A stretch of DNA of 64,000 nucleotides from Bacteroidales bacterium (GCA_016293845.1 JAEDDH010000006.1:1-64000); one strand, 5' to 3'; numbered from the stretch's first letter, positions 9,141 to 18,478 are shown. The notes: generated by a model from the sequence alone, not told the origin. Made by a program: numbers and translations.

Positions 9141-9176
9141 AAAAAAACGAACCGCTTGTAGGATTCGTTTTTTTTT
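9141..9176. terminator. terminator between porin and pdxB, probably two-way
   Basis: An A-rich arm AAAAAAACGAACC pairs with GGATTCGTTTTTTTT, with one bulged T and a short loop. The T run on the plus strand and the A run before it (T on the minus strand) let it serve both converging genes. Confidence 0.7.
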
Positions 9177-9187
9177 GCATATTGATG

Positions 9188-10219
9188 TTACAAACACTCT
9201 CGCCGAGTGGGATAATTCTCCCTAAAATATTCAAACTTTTCGGGTGAGGATTTTAAAAGCTGACTGTCGGATAATACGTTGTATGATTGTATAACAGATT
9301 TGTAATCAGCTACGTTATTGTAATCAAGCAAGCACCCTTGATATTCAGAAGTATCGGGAGTCCAATTATCTAAGTCAAGATTAAAAAACTTACTTAAACT
9401 TCTCACAATCTGCATAGTAGCGTTTGCTTTGCCATCTACCGAATAACCCGCGATATGAGGAGTGCCGATAAACACACGGTTGAGCAATTCACGGTTAATA
9501 TCAGGCTCGTTTTCCCAAACATCAAGAACAGCTGTAAGCAGTTTATTATTAGTTAAAGCCTTTAAAACAGCTTGGTTATCAGCCACTGCACCACGCGAAG
9601 AATTTATCAGCACAGCACCATCTTTCATTTTTGAAATAAAATCATCGTTGCAAAGATGGTGGGTGGCAAAATCTCCCGAAACTGTATAAGGCACATGAAT
9701 ATCCACAAAATCAGAATGTTGCAGCAAATAAACGAGCGAACAAAAATCGTATTCTTTATTTCCCGATAATAGCAACGGTGGGTCGTTTACCAAAACATTC
9801 ATACCCAAAAGTTTAGCAGCTTTGATAACCTTAGCACCCACATGCCCCGCTCCTATTACACCAATAGTTTTAGACTTTAAGTCAATACCGTAATGCGTTG
9901 AAATACTTATTAATACAGACGCTATATATTGACACACCGAACCAGAATTACAGCCAGGAGCATTGGTCCAAAAAATATTGTTTTGTTCACAATAATTGGT
10001 ATCAATATGGTCGTAACCTATTGTGGCAGTGCCAATAAACTTAACGGCACTATTATTGAGCAAATCCTTGTTGCAATTGGTTCGGGTGCGCACAATAAGT
10101 GCATCAGCATCCTTAACAATTTCGGGCGTAATATCGCGTCCCTGAACAAAAATAGTATCGGCAATGCCATCAAACACATTGCCCAAAAATCTCACCTTGT
10201 TGTCGCAGACAATTTTCAT
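9188..10219 (-). CDS. pdxB: erythronate-4-phosphate dehydrogenase
   Basis: Predicted NAD-dependent oxidation of 4-phospho-D-erythronate in pyridoxal 5'-phosphate synthesis; cytosolic. The 343-residue product carries features of PdxB in the D-2-hydroxyacid dehydrogenase superfamily: VKFIGTATIGYDHID, TNAPGCNSGSV, the nucleotide-binding motif VIGAGHVGAKV, INSSRGAVADNQALL-like INSSRGAVADNQAVL with the catalytic Arg, DVWENEPDIN, and GTPHIAGYSVDGKAN with the catalytic His. The C-terminal KFEYFRENYPTRRE matches the PdxB dimerisation domain. The start at 10219 begins the family's MKIVCDNK; the upstream in-frame extension lies beyond the predicted transcription start. Confidence 0.93.
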   Translation of the reverse strand: MKIVCDNKVRFLGNVFDGIADTIFVQGRDITPEIVKDADALIVRTRTNCNKDLLNNSAVKFIGTATIGYDHIDTNYCEQNNIFWTNAPGCNSGSVCQYIASVLISISTHYGIDLKSKTIGVIGAGHVGAKVIKAAKLLGMNVLVNDPPLLLSGNKEYDFCSLVYLLQHSDFVDIHVPYTVSGDFATHHLCNDDFISKMKDGAVLINSSRGAVADNQAVLKALTNNKLLTAVLDVWENEPDINRELLNRVFIGTPHIAGYSVDGKANATMQIVRSLSKFFNLDLDNWTPDTSEYQGCLLDYNNVADYKSVIQSYNVLSDSQLLKSSPEKFEYFRENYPTRRECL

Positions 10220-10222
10220 AAT

Positions 10223-10261
10223 TTTGTAATTCAAAAAAATAATTAAACCTTTGCAAAGGTA
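10223..10261. promoter_or_regulatory. overlapping divergent promoters in a palindrome
   Basis: ACCTTTGCAAAGGT (10247-10260) is a perfect 14-bp palindrome. Read to the right it forms AACCTTTG with TTTG 20 bases upstream (10223-10226), a promoter for the gene at 10286. Read to the left it forms TACCTTTG (10254-10261), a -7 element for pdxB. Two polymerases could not occupy it at once, so the two genes may be reciprocally expressed (inference). Confidence 0.65.
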
Positions 10262-10285
10262 TTGCATAAAAAATCATTTGCCACT

Positions 10286-11527
10286 ATGAAACCGAAATTA
10301 TTTTTGATAATAATAACCGCAGCGTTGATAGCCAACGCAGCAGCACAACCCACCAAAGAATACTCCGCCAACAACATCAAAACCATAGAGTTTCGCAAAA
10401 CAGGAGCAGAAATGGGACTGCCCATTTGCACACTTGGCGAAAGTCTTACACTAAGTTTTGATGTTATCAACGACAATTATCAGCGTCTTGCATATTCCAT
10501 ACAGCATTGCAACGCCAATTTTGAACCCGACGAACTTGATTTTTACGATTTCGCCGAAGGATTCAACAACCGGGAAATCAACAACTACCGCAATTCGTTC
10601 AACACTCACAGCACTTTTACACATTATATAATAGATATTCCCAACGATGACGTGCAGCTAAAAATCAGTGGCAATTATATCATCAAGATTTATGACGATT
10701 ATAATCCCGACGAAATCATTCTTCAAAAAAAGTTTATGATAGCCGAACCCGAAACACTGTTAAAAATAGAAGCTCAAGTAGAACGACCGTTCCTTTCGGA
10801 ATATTCTATTACAAATCAGCAAGTTAAAGTAAATATCGACAATAGCCGCCAACGAATGAGCAATCCCGCTGGATTTTTGAAAACGTATGTAATGCAAAAC
10901 GGCGACATCAACCACCGTCACATCTTAGAATACAATTTTACAGATGCTTACAATATCCGTTTCCACAAAAACGATGGAGGCAATCTTTTCGACGGGGGCA
11001 ACGAGTATCTATATTTTGATGCTAAAGATTTAAATTTTAAGGCGTTAGGCATCGACAAAATTGAGTATAGCAACGGGCTTTACCATTATACTCTCACCAC
11101 CCACTACCCTACCGATGTTTCGTATTCTTTTAAAGAAGATTTAAACGGGCAATACTACATAAAAAACGACCGTGGATTTGAACGCGACCTTGAATCAGAT
11201 TATATTGAGGTTAATTTTCGGCTTAATTATCATCCCCTACCCGATGGCGAAATGTATGTGTATGGGGCATTGACAAATTATGGTTTTTCGGAAGCCAGCA
11301 AAATGACTTACAATTCTGCCGAAAATCTATACCAATGCACAATGCTCTTAAAACAAGGACTTTACAACTACACTTTTGTAATAAAACATTCCGACGGCAC
11401 CCTCGAATATCCCGATGGTAGTTGGTACAATACCGAAAACAATTATCTTATAACAATTTATAACACCGACTACACACTAAGAGGCGACAGACTTGTGTGG
11501 TATGGATTTGTGAATACGGTGAAGTGA
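10286..11527 (+). CDS. type IX secretion plug-like protein (DUF5103)
   Basis: The 413-residue product has a clear signal peptide (LFLIIITAALIANAAAQ) and then a beta-rich sequence. The N-terminal part (TIEFRKTGAEMGLPICTLGES ... LAYSIQHCNANFEPD) and the C-terminal part (DGEMYVYGALTNYGF, MLLKQGLYNYTFVI) fit the DUF5103 family, one member of which was found plugging the SprA translocon of the type IX secretion system. It is therefore probably a periplasmic or outer-membrane-associated protein. No other T9SS gene is in the window. The start at 10286 was chosen because it begins the signal peptide and lies about 30 bases after the promoter. Confidence 0.75.
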   Translation: MKPKLFLIIITAALIANAAAQPTKEYSANNIKTIEFRKTGAEMGLPICTLGESLTLSFDVINDNYQRLAYSIQHCNANFEPDELDFYDFAEGFNNREINNYRNSFNTHSTFTHYIIDIPNDDVQLKISGNYIIKIYDDYNPDEIILQKKFMIAEPETLLKIEAQVERPFLSEYSITNQQVKVNIDNSRQRMSNPAGFLKTYVMQNGDINHRHILEYNFTDAYNIRFHKNDGGNLFDGGNEYLYFDAKDLNFKALGIDKIEYSNGLYHYTLTTHYPTDVSYSFKEDLNGQYYIKNDRGFERDLESDYIEVNFRLNYHPLPDGEMYVYGALTNYGFSEASKMTYNSAENLYQCTMLLKQGLYNYTFVIKHSDGTLEYPDGSWYNTENNYLITIYNTDYTLRGDRLVWYGFVNTVK

Positions 11528-11534
11528 GTTTTCC

Positions 11535-12224
11535 CTAATCATTCACAAAGTTTTTTAAATCGCTTGAACGGCCAAAAACCACAATAATATCGCCAACTTC
11601 CAAAATAGTGTCGGGCGTTACATAGTCGAGGACCTCTTGTTTCTCCTTGATTTTGCCAAGTAGAGTTTTGTGCTGAACCTTTTTGATAACTGTAAGCACA
11701 TTGAGGTGGTATTTTTGACGAATGTCGGTTTCAATAACTTTTTTGCCAAAATAGCGGTCGGGAAGCTTCACCTCCACCACTTTGTGCTTATCAAACAAGC
11801 TGTAAACATCCATCGCACCTGTAAGCGAAAGCACTTCGGTAAGGCGCGATGCGGTTTCCTCTTCGGGGTGAACAAATTCGGTGATGCCAATGGCTTCGAG
11901 CACACGTTGGTGGGTTTCGGAAATCACGCGACTCATTATACGCTTAACATTCAACTGCTTAAACGTAGCATTTACCAAAATAGACGCTCCGATATCCTCG
12001 CCAATGGCAACAATTACGCAATCAGAATCTTTGTAAGGTAGAGCCGACTTGATGGCATTAAAATCGGTACAGTCGAGCATAGCAGCCGAAGTGATTTTTT
12101 CTTGAATAGCGTCCACACGGCTCAGAATCGAATCTGCACCAAACACCTCGTTGCCCGCATTGGTAAGCTTAATGGCGAGCGACGAACCAAAATTGCCGAG
12201 TCCTACGATGATATATTTTTTCAT
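11535..12224 (-). CDS. ktrA: potassium uptake regulatory subunit, KtrA/TrkA type
   Basis: Cytosolic gating subunit of a K+ uptake system. The 229-residue product starts with a Rossmann RCK_N domain (YIIVGLGNFGSSLA, nucleotide-binding Gly motif; acidic residue after GNEVFGAD) and ends with an RCK_C/TrkA_C domain (TPDTILEVGDIIVVFG). It has one RCK unit, like KtrA and unlike the double-unit TrkA of Escherichia coli. It lies 12 bases downstream of the ktrB gene in the same operon, so the pair should form one transporter. Confidence 0.92.
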   Translation of the reverse strand: MKKYIIVGLGNFGSSLAIKLTNAGNEVFGADSILSRVDAIQEKITSAAMLDCTDFNAIKSALPYKDSDCVIVAIGEDIGASILVNATFKQLNVKRIMSRVISETHQRVLEAIGITEFVHPEEETASRLTEVLSLTGAMDVYSLFDKHKVVEVKLPDRYFGKKVIETDIRQKYHLNVLTVIKKVQHKTLLGKIKEKQEVLDYVTPDTILEVGDIIVVFGRSSDLKNFVND

Positions 12225-12236
12225 AACAAATACATT

Positions 12237-14114
12237 TTAACCTATATAAACTTTTTCTTTTGGATACATATATTTTTGCGATTTGGCTTTGGTAAAGAAA
12301 GCCGCCGCAATAGTGAGCGCCCCTACCCTGCCGAGATACATCAAAAACGTCAACAGATACTTGCTTGGTGCACTGAGTTCGGGCGTTACACCCATGCTAA
12401 GCCCGCAGGTGCAATATGCCGAAGTGCACTCAAAAGCAAGATTGAGCAATGTGGCGTCGGGATTATTCTCCTCAAAAATCACGAGCAGAAACGTGCCCAC
12501 ACCAAGAGCCACCAGCGAAATCATTATTACCGCAAAAGCATGACGAACAGTGCTGTTGGCAATTTTGCGGCAGAATATTTCAAGACGGTCTTTGCCTCGT
12601 AAAATACTAAAAATATCGAGCAATGCCACGCCAAATGTAGTAGTTTTTACACCTCCACCTGTTGACACCGGCGAAGCGCCAACCCACATCAAAAACATCA
12701 TTATCAGCAATGTTGGCAGACGGAAAAGTGCGAGATCACTATCATTGAAACCAGCAGAACGCGGCATTACAGAGTAATAAAACGAATCTACCAACTTATA
12801 CCAAAATCCTTCGTGCACGGTGAGCGAATTGCGGTATTCGAGCGCAAAAAACGAAAATGTTCCAAACACCAAAAGCACAATAGAAACAATAGTTGCAAGC
12901 TTGGTATTAACATTTACCACACGCGGCAGATGGACAAACGAAATACCCTTCCAGCCTATACGAAATTTAAGTTTTGTGGGTTGAAAAACAAAATCAACAT
13001 TGCCTAAAATCCAATTTTTTAAGTTGACTATAAACTTAGAGCCCGAATCTTGCAAATTCATAAGTATCGGAAAACCAATACCTCCAAGTATCGACAATAC
13101 TGCAATAATAATTTTGAGAGCATAATTGTGCATCACAAGATCAGAGGTCATACTTCCGGGAATTGTTGTAAAACCTGCGTTACAAAAAGCCGAAATAGCA
13201 TTATAAACTGCAAACGAAACTTTGTCGTAAAGAGCAGGAAATCCATCATCATAACGTATTGACAAAAAGATACATACCGCGCCAATTGCTTCAATAGTAA
13301 GAGTATAAACCACAATTTTGAGAATAGTGGCGAAAGCATTGCCAAGACGTTCAGTGCCGGTCATATTGCCAAGCATAGCACCCGCTTTAAACGAACTTGT
13401 ATCTTTAAAAAAGTATACGATAAAACATGTAAAAGTCATTACGCCGAGACCACCTATCTGCAAGAGTGCCAATATGATACCTTGACCAAGCGAAGTAAAT
13501 CCCACAGCCGAATCGATACATAGCAAGCCCGTGATACTTGTGGCACTTGTGGCCATAAAAAGAGCGTCAACAAACTTGATACGTGTAACGGTGGCATTTG
13601 GCAACATCAGCAATCCCGCACCTATAAATATTAACGTAATGAAACTCAGCGCAAAAAGTATCTCAGGTGTAATATTAAAAACCAATACTTTAAATGTTGA
13701 CTTGCTTACCTCAATAAAGAAAATGCCGATAATCAGCACATAGACGAGATTTGGACTTGTTATCAACCGATAAAACCACCCGTGATAGTCTACTGCATCG
13801 AAAAGGAATTCTACATTGAAAAAATAAAAAACCAAAAATGCAAACAACAGTATGCGAATAATCACAAGGTATATCTTGCTCTTTTTTTCAAACATCGACG
13901 GAATGCGAGTAGAAAAACTGAAAAAATATACCAACAGATAAATATAATAATAGTTGTGCAAAATGGTGGTATCAGTGGTTTCGTCGAGGAAGCCAAACTC
14001 GTAAACTGTTGTAAAAAAAGTGATTATGGTAGAATAAAAAAGAAACTGCCCAACTATCTTGTTGAGTTTAGATTTTTGATATTTGGAAAGTCCCTGTTTT
14101 AAAAAACCAAGCAT
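12237..14114 (-). CDS. ktrB: potassium uptake transporter, KtrB/TrkH type
   Basis: Inner-membrane pore subunit of K+ uptake. The 625-residue product has about four extra membrane helices at the N-terminus (to about residue 150), then the four-fold M1-P-M2 architecture. Selectivity-loop sequences are visible: ATSATSITGLLC, AISAFCNAGFTTIPG, MPRSAGFN and ECTSAYCTCGLSMG. It is longer than typical KtrB (about 450) because of the N-terminal helices, a form common in Bacteroidetes. The next gene encodes the RCK partner. Confidence 0.92.
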   Translation of the reverse strand: MLGFLKQGLSKYQKSKLNKIVGQFLFYSTIITFFTTVYEFGFLDETTDTTILHNYYYIYLLVYFFSFSTRIPSMFEKKSKIYLVIIRILLFAFLVFYFFNVEFLFDAVDYHGWFYRLITSPNLVYVLIIGIFFIEVSKSTFKVLVFNITPEILFALSFITLIFIGAGLLMLPNATVTRIKFVDALFMATSATSITGLLCIDSAVGFTSLGQGIILALLQIGGLGVMTFTCFIVYFFKDTSSFKAGAMLGNMTGTERLGNAFATILKIVVYTLTIEAIGAVCIFLSIRYDDGFPALYDKVSFAVYNAISAFCNAGFTTIPGSMTSDLVMHNYALKIIIAVLSILGGIGFPILMNLQDSGSKFIVNLKNWILGNVDFVFQPTKLKFRIGWKGISFVHLPRVVNVNTKLATIVSIVLLVFGTFSFFALEYRNSLTVHEGFWYKLVDSFYYSVMPRSAGFNDSDLALFRLPTLLIMMFLMWVGASPVSTGGGVKTTTFGVALLDIFSILRGKDRLEIFCRKIANSTVRHAFAVIMISLVALGVGTFLLVIFEENNPDATLLNLAFECTSAYCTCGLSMGVTPELSAPSKYLLTFLMYLGRVGALTIAAAFFTKAKSQKYMYPKEKVYIG

Positions 14115-14133
14115 TTCAACGAGTTAAGAGTTA

Positions 14134-15588
14134 TTAATGTAAAGATTTATTGTCGTCGCGATATTGACGGCGAGTTTGCTCTATTTTCCAATCGCGCACA
14201 AGGTTGGCAAACTTAGGTTCAAAATATTCGGTGGGCGCAGGGGCAGGATTCATTATCAATTTGCCGTCGGGACTTGTCATATAATATGATGGATAAGCCC
14301 TTATGTTATAATCTTTTAGCAATTGAGTATCGCCATTATACCACACCACAGGCCAATTGCAGTCGGGATTTTTAGCCATAAATTGTTTCATATCACTGTA
14401 ATCTTGTGATACAAAAACTGTTACAATCTGCAACACATCAGATGGAAATTCCGAACGGATCTTTTTAAGCAATTCAAATTCCGACTGTGCTGTATAACTC
14501 ATTGGATTAAAAAAAGTTATATACACAAACTTATTTTGTTCGCGCAGCGAAAAGATATTACCCTTAAAGTCTTTAAGATTAAAATCAGGAGCAAAATAGC
14601 CCTTCATCAGTTTGGTAAATTTTTGCGAAAGAGTTTTAGCAATAGGACGAAAATCAGCATGATTCGACATCAATGCAAACGAATCTACCACAGCCACAAT
14701 GTTTTCCTTAGGGAAAGTATCAGAATAGTAGCTGTCGCCCAAGCCTTTGAGCAAAACATAATCGGCAAGACGGTCGTTGCCATTAATCTTAGGGTCGGAG
14801 AGCAGAATCCGTTTAAGCGTTCTGTAAGATTTATCGTAAATACCTGTATATAAACCTTGTACAGTAATAACAGCGGCTTTATTTCCCGAAAGCGGATTGG
14901 CAAACACCTCGTCGAAAAGCTCTGCGTAGGCTGGATTATTAACAAGCACTTCGCGAGAGGAAAAAAGTTTATTCACTATATCATCCTTGCTACGGCGGTA
15001 GGCTGTGTAGTCAAACATAGCAAACTTATAGTCGCGATAATCGGTAAAAAACTTGTCTTGCGATTGACATTTATCCGAAATAATTTTTTTCACACTATCA
15101 ACATAAGCCTTAGAAACATTTTTAAAAGAGTAAAAAATCTTGTTAAGTGCCTGATTATATTCACGATCAAACGCCGGAAACACAGCATTTAAATCCTTTT
15201 CGCTAAGGTTGAGACATTTAATATAAAACATTTCGGGCTTAAAATATGGGTTAAGCCTATCTTCGATAGCAAGTTGCTGTTTTACAGGCAATACAATCTG
15301 CAAATTAGATTTAGGTTCTACAAATAGCACACCTTTAAATACAGTTAAATCGATATAAGCCATAATGGTGTTGGCAAGCGCATTTACCTTAAAAGTAAAA
15401 TTACCATCGGCATCTACCGGAGCTGTGGCAACCACACGCTCAGTTTTAGAAATATAGTCGCTAACCGAATACATTTTGAGCGTATCGCCAGCGTATGTTT
15501 TGGCATTACCCGAAATAATAGCAGTCTGCGCAATGGAACAACTGCATACAATAAGTGCGCAGACAGTGGAAAAAAACTTTTTTGCCAT
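14134..15588 (-). CDS. thioredoxin-fold envelope protein without catalytic cysteines
   Basis: The 484-residue product has a signal peptide (FSTVCALIVCSCSIAQ), an N-terminal beta domain of the DUF4369 type and a helical middle. The C-terminal TlpA/thioredoxin-like domain (from about residue 335) is FAPDFNLKDFKGNIFSL, YITFFNPMSYTAQSEFELL, IRAYPSYYMTSPDGKL. The position of the CxxC motif is occupied by PMSY, so no disulfide chemistry is expected, although the cis-Pro region (AYPS) remains. It lies 19 bases upstream of ktrB and 25 bases after the FHA gene, in one operon. Its role is unknown. Confidence 0.75.
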   Translation of the reverse strand: MAKKFFSTVCALIVCSCSIAQTAIISGNAKTYAGDTLKMYSVSDYISKTERVVATAPVDADGNFTFKVNALANTIMAYIDLTVFKGVLFVEPKSNLQIVLPVKQQLAIEDRLNPYFKPEMFYIKCLNLSEKDLNAVFPAFDREYNQALNKIFYSFKNVSKAYVDSVKKIISDKCQSQDKFFTDYRDYKFAMFDYTAYRRSKDDIVNKLFSSREVLVNNPAYAELFDEVFANPLSGNKAAVITVQGLYTGIYDKSYRTLKRILLSDPKINGNDRLADYVLLKGLGDSYYSDTFPKENIVAVVDSFALMSNHADFRPIAKTLSQKFTKLMKGYFAPDFNLKDFKGNIFSLREQNKFVYITFFNPMSYTAQSEFELLKKIRSEFPSDVLQIVTVFVSQDYSDMKQFMAKNPDCNWPVVWYNGDTQLLKDYNIRAYPSYYMTSPDGKLIMNPAPAPTEYFEPKFANLVRDWKIEQTRRQYRDDNKSLH

Positions 15589-15613
15589 TGTCAACAAATT
15601 AATTTACAATATA

Positions 15614-16078
15614 TTAACACCTTTTACGGAGCACAGCCTGCGAACTTTCAAACTCTACCGTGTTGCTATATTCTAACTTAGCGGCAAGTTTAATAGCGTC
15701 TTCGGCGTTGATAGCTACAGTTGCTGTTTTGAGCACAAACTTAGTGATACCCACTTGAATAGTGTCGCCGTCTTTGAGTTTCACGGGTTTATCACATAGG
15801 CGTTCAGAATTACCATTGATGTAAGTACCATTGAGACTTGGTGCGCCTTGAATTTCTGCGTTATCTACTATAATATATTCATATTCAGAGCGTTCGTTCT
15901 TTTTTACCACGAGCACGGCGTGGTTGCGGCTTACAAAAAGATCACCAACGGCATAAACATCGGGAAAATTTTGCGATGTTTTTCTGCCAATTCTATTACG
16001 ACCTTCTTTTAATGCAAAACTCTGAGGCTCTTTACCTTCGGTATGCAAAATAAGCCATCCTGCTGCATTGTCTTCCAT
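15614..16078 (-). CDS. FHA-domain protein
   Basis: The 154-residue product is little more than one forkhead-associated domain, which binds phosphothreonine peptides. The conserved positions are present: GRNRIGRK (Gly-Arg), SRNHAVLV (Ser and His) and LNGTYING (Asn-Gly). No kinase gene is nearby in this operon. It is the first gene of the FHA, thioredoxin-fold, ktrB, ktrA operon, so it may connect Ser/Thr phosphorylation to K+ transport; this is inference. Confidence 0.88.
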   Translation of the reverse strand: MEDNAAGWLILHTEGKEPQSFALKEGRNRIGRKTSQNFPDVYAVGDLFVSRNHAVLVVKKNERSEYEYIIVDNAEIQGAPSLNGTYINGNSERLCDKPVKLKDGDTIQVGITKFVLKTATVAINAEDAIKLAAKLEYSNTVEFESSQAVLRKRC

Positions 16079-16161
16079 TGCTTAAATCTTTAAAAATTAT
16101 TTTGCAAGTTATAAAAGTTTTTTCGAATAAACAAAAAAAAATAAGAAATAACAAAAAAAAC

Positions 16162-16198
16162 TATATTTGCTACCGGTTTTGGTGGTAATATTACCACC
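16162..16198 (+). promoter_or_regulatory. promoter -7 element and 18-bp palindromic operator of the Fic gene
   Basis: TATATTTG (16162-16169) matches the -7 consensus. Just downstream, GGTGGTAATATTACCACC (16181-16198) is a perfect 18-bp palindrome, and a further GTGGTA half-site lies before the ATG at 16216. The position over the start of transcription fits a repressor operator. Confidence 0.6.
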
Positions 16199-16215
16199 GT
16201 TTAAAGTGGTAAAAT

Positions 16216-17172
16216 ATGAAAACAGACAAATTACAAACCGCATTAGCCCAATGGCAGGGGATTCAACCAATTTCAGATACCGATAAAAATGCGTTTAAGC
16301 CGAAAATTTACTGTTGATTTTAACTACAACAGCAATCACATTGAGGGCAACACGCTAACTTACGGACAAACAGAACTTTTGCTTTTGTTTGGCAAAGTAA
16401 TTGGGCAAGCAGGTTTTTTCGATTATGAAGAAATGAAGGCAAGTAATGTAGGTTTAGAAATGATGCTTACTGAATCAGCCGAAAAGCAACAACCACTTAC
16501 TCAAAATTTTATACGCACACTTCATAAAACATTACTAAGAGAAGATTATACTGTGTATAAAAAGAAACGCCAGCCCTTATGACCGACCTTGTGGATTGGT
16601 ATAATCAAGAAGAACAAAAAGGCGAAATGTCGATTATCGATTTGGCAATACTTTTTCATTACCGCTACATACGCATTCACCCTTTTGAAGATGGCAATGG
16701 ACGTATAGCAAGGTTGATGGTAAACTGTATTTTATCTCGTCACAATTACCCAATGATTGTTGTACGAAGTAGCAAAAAGCACGATTATTTAGAGGCTCTG
16801 CACTAAGCAGACCTTATTGTGGGTTCTGCCCCAACCGATGGAGCTTATGCCACACTTGCTCAGATACGTGCCTTTCATAAATACATGAAAGAACTGATAG
16901 CTAAAGAAATAGAAGCCGGCACTCAATTTATCAGTCAAAAATCAGAAAATATATGGTGGTTTGACGGCGAAAAAATTGAGTTTAGAACACCCTCATACGG
17001 TATCATTTTGCGCGAACTACAAACAGAGCCATTATCCACATACGCATCGCTACAAAATGCCACTGGTGTTAATCGCTCTGCACTACAAAAAATGATTAAG
17101 TCATTATCTAAAAAAGGTTTTATAGAAAAATTAGACAACGGATGGCACGTGTTTATTACGCCATCGCTCTAA
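16216..17172 (+). pseudogene. Fic-family AMP-transferase, inactivated by three lesions
   Basis: Three open segments together give a Fic protein. The N-terminus MKTDKLQTALAQWQGIQ shifts frame near 16285-16290, in a run of A. It resumes as RKFTVDFNYNSNHIEGN, which holds the inhibitory helix motif SNHIEGN. Near 16565 the reading jumps from DYTVYK to ETPALMTDLVDW in another frame, so about 35 residues that link these parts in relatives are missing. The Fic motif HPFEDGNGRIAR is intact, but a TAA at 16804-16806 replaces the expected Gln codon in LEALHQADL. The C-terminal winged-helix part remains. The gene cannot make a functional protein unless the assembly is wrong. Confidence 0.85.
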
Positions 17173-17194
17173 AAAATAAAAAAAACTTTTGGTG

Positions 17195-17222
17195 TGGTAA
17201 CAAATTGTTTCTAATTTTACCA
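17195..17222. repeat. TGGTAA ... TTACCA inverted half-sites
   Basis: TGGTAA (17195-17200) and TTACCA (17217-17222) form a spaced dyad upstream of lgt. They use the same half-site as the Fic operator palindrome at 16181-16198, one gene away. This may be a second binding site or chance in AT-rich DNA. Confidence 0.35.
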
Positions 17223-17242
17223 AATATTTTAAACGACAAAAA

Positions 17243-18478
17243 ATGAATCTTACAATACTGAGTTACGCTACTTTAAGCGATTTTTTGAGTGATATTTTCG
17301 GTGTGAATATTTCCTTGCCGATACAAACTTACGGATTTTTTGTGGCGGTGGCGTTTATTACAGCCTCATTTATCATGAAGTTAGAATACCAACGCAAAGA
17401 ACGCGAAGGTTTGATGTGTCCGCTCTACAAAGTGGGAACCATCGGTCAAAAAGCTTCTGCCAAAGAACTAATCACATCATTTTTTATCACCTTTATAATA
17501 TGTTATAAAGTTGTAGACGTAATATTTCATTACAGCGAATTTTCTGCTAATGCTCAAGATTTTTTGATGTCGCCACGAGGCAGTTGGGGCGGAGGTATAA
17601 TCTGCGGATTAATTGCAGCCGGATACACTTGGTACGACAAAGACAAGCACAAATTGCCCAAACCTAAAACCGTAATATTCAAGCAAATGCCACATCAATT
17701 GGCAGGAAACCTTTTGGTTGTAGCAGGCATTTTCGGCATTCTTGGCGCCAAATTGTTCCATAATCTCGAAAACTTAGATAAGTTTATAGCCGACCCAATC
17801 GGCGAATTGTTCTCGTTTAGCGGACTTACATTTTTTGGCGGATTAATAGTAGGAGGTACAGCAGGTGCACTTTACCTTAAAAAGAACAATATCAGTTCGT
17901 TTCACACCTTAGACTGTGCATCGCCATGCATAGCCTTGGGATACGCATTAGGCCGAGTAGGCTGCCAAGTGTCGGGCGATGGATGTTGGGGCATTGTCAA
18001 CAACAATCCATGTCCAAGTTGGCTTCCCGAGTGGGCTTGGAGCTACAAATTCCCTCACAATGTGGTGAATAGCGGTATTCCTATCGAAGATTGCGGCGGA
18101 AGCCATTGCCATATCCTTTCCGAAGGCGTTTACCCCACATCGCTTTACGAATCACTTATGATGCTATTAATCTTTGGATTATTAATGTTGCTCCGCAAAA
18201 AAATCAACTTTCCCGGAATGTTGTTTGGCATTTATCTAACATTACAGGGCGTAGAACGTTTACTTATAGAATCAATTAGAGTAAATAATAAATTTAATCT
18301 TTTGGGCATAGAAGTAACTCAGGCTCAAATAATTGCCACTTGCCTTATGCTTTCGGGACTCACCATTATATTCCTCACTTGGAAATATCGCGAAAGAATT
18401 AAAGAAATTACCCGCCCAGTGGAACAGATACCCGACATCAAGGCGGAAATAATTGAAGAAAACAATAAGAATAGATAA
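17243..18478 (+). CDS. lgt: prolipoprotein diacylglyceryl transferase
   Basis: Inner-membrane enzyme that transfers diacylglycerol from phosphatidylglycerol to the lipobox cysteine of prolipoproteins. The 411-residue product has about seven membrane segments and the Lgt signature region LGRVGCQVSGDGCWG (around residues 240-255), with PTSLYESLMMLLIFG and GVERLLIESIRVNNKF downstream. It is longer than the about 290-residue proteobacterial enzymes, mainly through an insertion near residues 55-150. It heads a tight five-gene operon (gaps of 2-14 bases). Confidence 0.93.
   Translation: MNLTILSYATLSDFLSDIFGVNISLPIQTYGFFVAVAFITASFIMKLEYQRKEREGLMCPLYKVGTIGQKASAKELITSFFITFIICYKVVDVIFHYSEFSANAQDFLMSPRGSWGGGIICGLIAAGYTWYDKDKHKLPKPKTVIFKQMPHQLAGNLLVVAGIFGILGAKLFHNLENLDKFIADPIGELFSFSGLTFFGGLIVGGTAGALYLKKNNISSFHTLDCASPCIALGYALGRVGCQVSGDGCWGIVNNNPCPSWLPEWAWSYKFPHNVVNSGIPIEDCGGSHCHILSEGVYPTSLYESLMMLLIFGLLMLLRKKINFPGMLFGIYLTLQGVERLLIESIRVNNKFNLLGIEVTQAQIIATCLMLSGLTIIFLTWKYRERIKEITRPVEQIPDIKAEIIEENNKNR

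Noticed and set aside
9013..9234. 73-residue minus-strand frame over the porin/pdxB terminator
   Set aside because: It runs through the terminator hairpin and into the 3' end of pdxB, and has no protein-like features.
16804..16806. Stop-codon recoding (TAA in Fic, TGA in the esterase and the FGE-like gene)
   Set aside because: The three cases would need different amino acids for the same codon (Gly and Trp for TGA), many intact genes here end with these codons, and two of the three genes carry other lesions. Gene decay is simpler.
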